DNA of 6,524 bases from Thiobacillus sp. (GTDB lineage Bacteria > Pseudomonadota > Gammaproteobacteria > Burkholderiales > Thiobacillaceae): positions 1 through 6,524 of the forward strand of contig JANJUT010000062.1 of the NCBI GenBank assembly GCA_024710445.1, written 5' to 3'. This document shows positions 6,524 to 6,524 of the stretch, one piece after another (positions within the stretch are counted from its first letter, which is position 1; every line of letters starts with the position of its first letter). The translations under genes were made by a program, and so were the position numbers. The notes beneath the pieces were generated by a model. The model ran no database searches. It was not told where the DNA came from and saw nothing but the letters and a program-made list of their open reading frames with translations.

Positions 6524-6524
6524 C

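Overview
The window looks like chromosomal DNA of a betaproteobacterium. The coding parts are GC-rich, the core proteins (IspD, FtsK, TrxB, an Smr-domain protein, Bcp) are of proteobacterial type, and ftsK and trxB are divergent neighbours, as in several betaproteobacteria. The genus cannot be fixed from the sequence alone.

Positions 1-3087 hold a minus-strand cluster, ftsK > ispD > ispF. Both junctions overlap (4 and 8 bases), so translation is probably coupled. FtsK is the DNA translocase of the division septum. IspD and IspF are consecutive-pathway enzymes of MEP isoprenoid synthesis; ispF runs off the left edge. Positions 3088-3315 are a divergent intergenic region that should hold the promoters of ftsK and trxB.

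Positions 3316-5414 hold a plus-strand cluster, trxB > smr > bcp, with gaps of 8 and 15 bases. It joins thioredoxin reductase, an Smr-domain nuclease-like protein that starts at TTG, and a Bcp/PrxQ peroxiredoxin. TrxB and Bcp belong to one electron path (NADPH > TrxB > thioredoxin > peroxiredoxin). The Smr protein suggests an added RNA or DNA quality-control role.

Positions 5415-6430 contain no conventional gene and are the most unusual part. After two short palindromic repeats comes an 870-base nested inverted repeat (5537-6406). Its arms, about 325 and 331 bases, each contain four hairpins, including a large hairpin of about 120 bases. They enclose an AT-richer core of 214 bases. The core holds a 55-codon reading frame (5903-6070) for a basic peptide with a C-terminal hydrophobic segment. 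Comparing the arms shows four paired base changes that keep the large hairpin paired. GTAG-headed hairpins face each other across the core, as in REP/BIME repeats. This may be a composite dispersed repeat or a non-autonomous mobile unit; its function is unknown. The right edge (6431-6523) appears to carry the C-terminus of an unidentified minus-strand gene.
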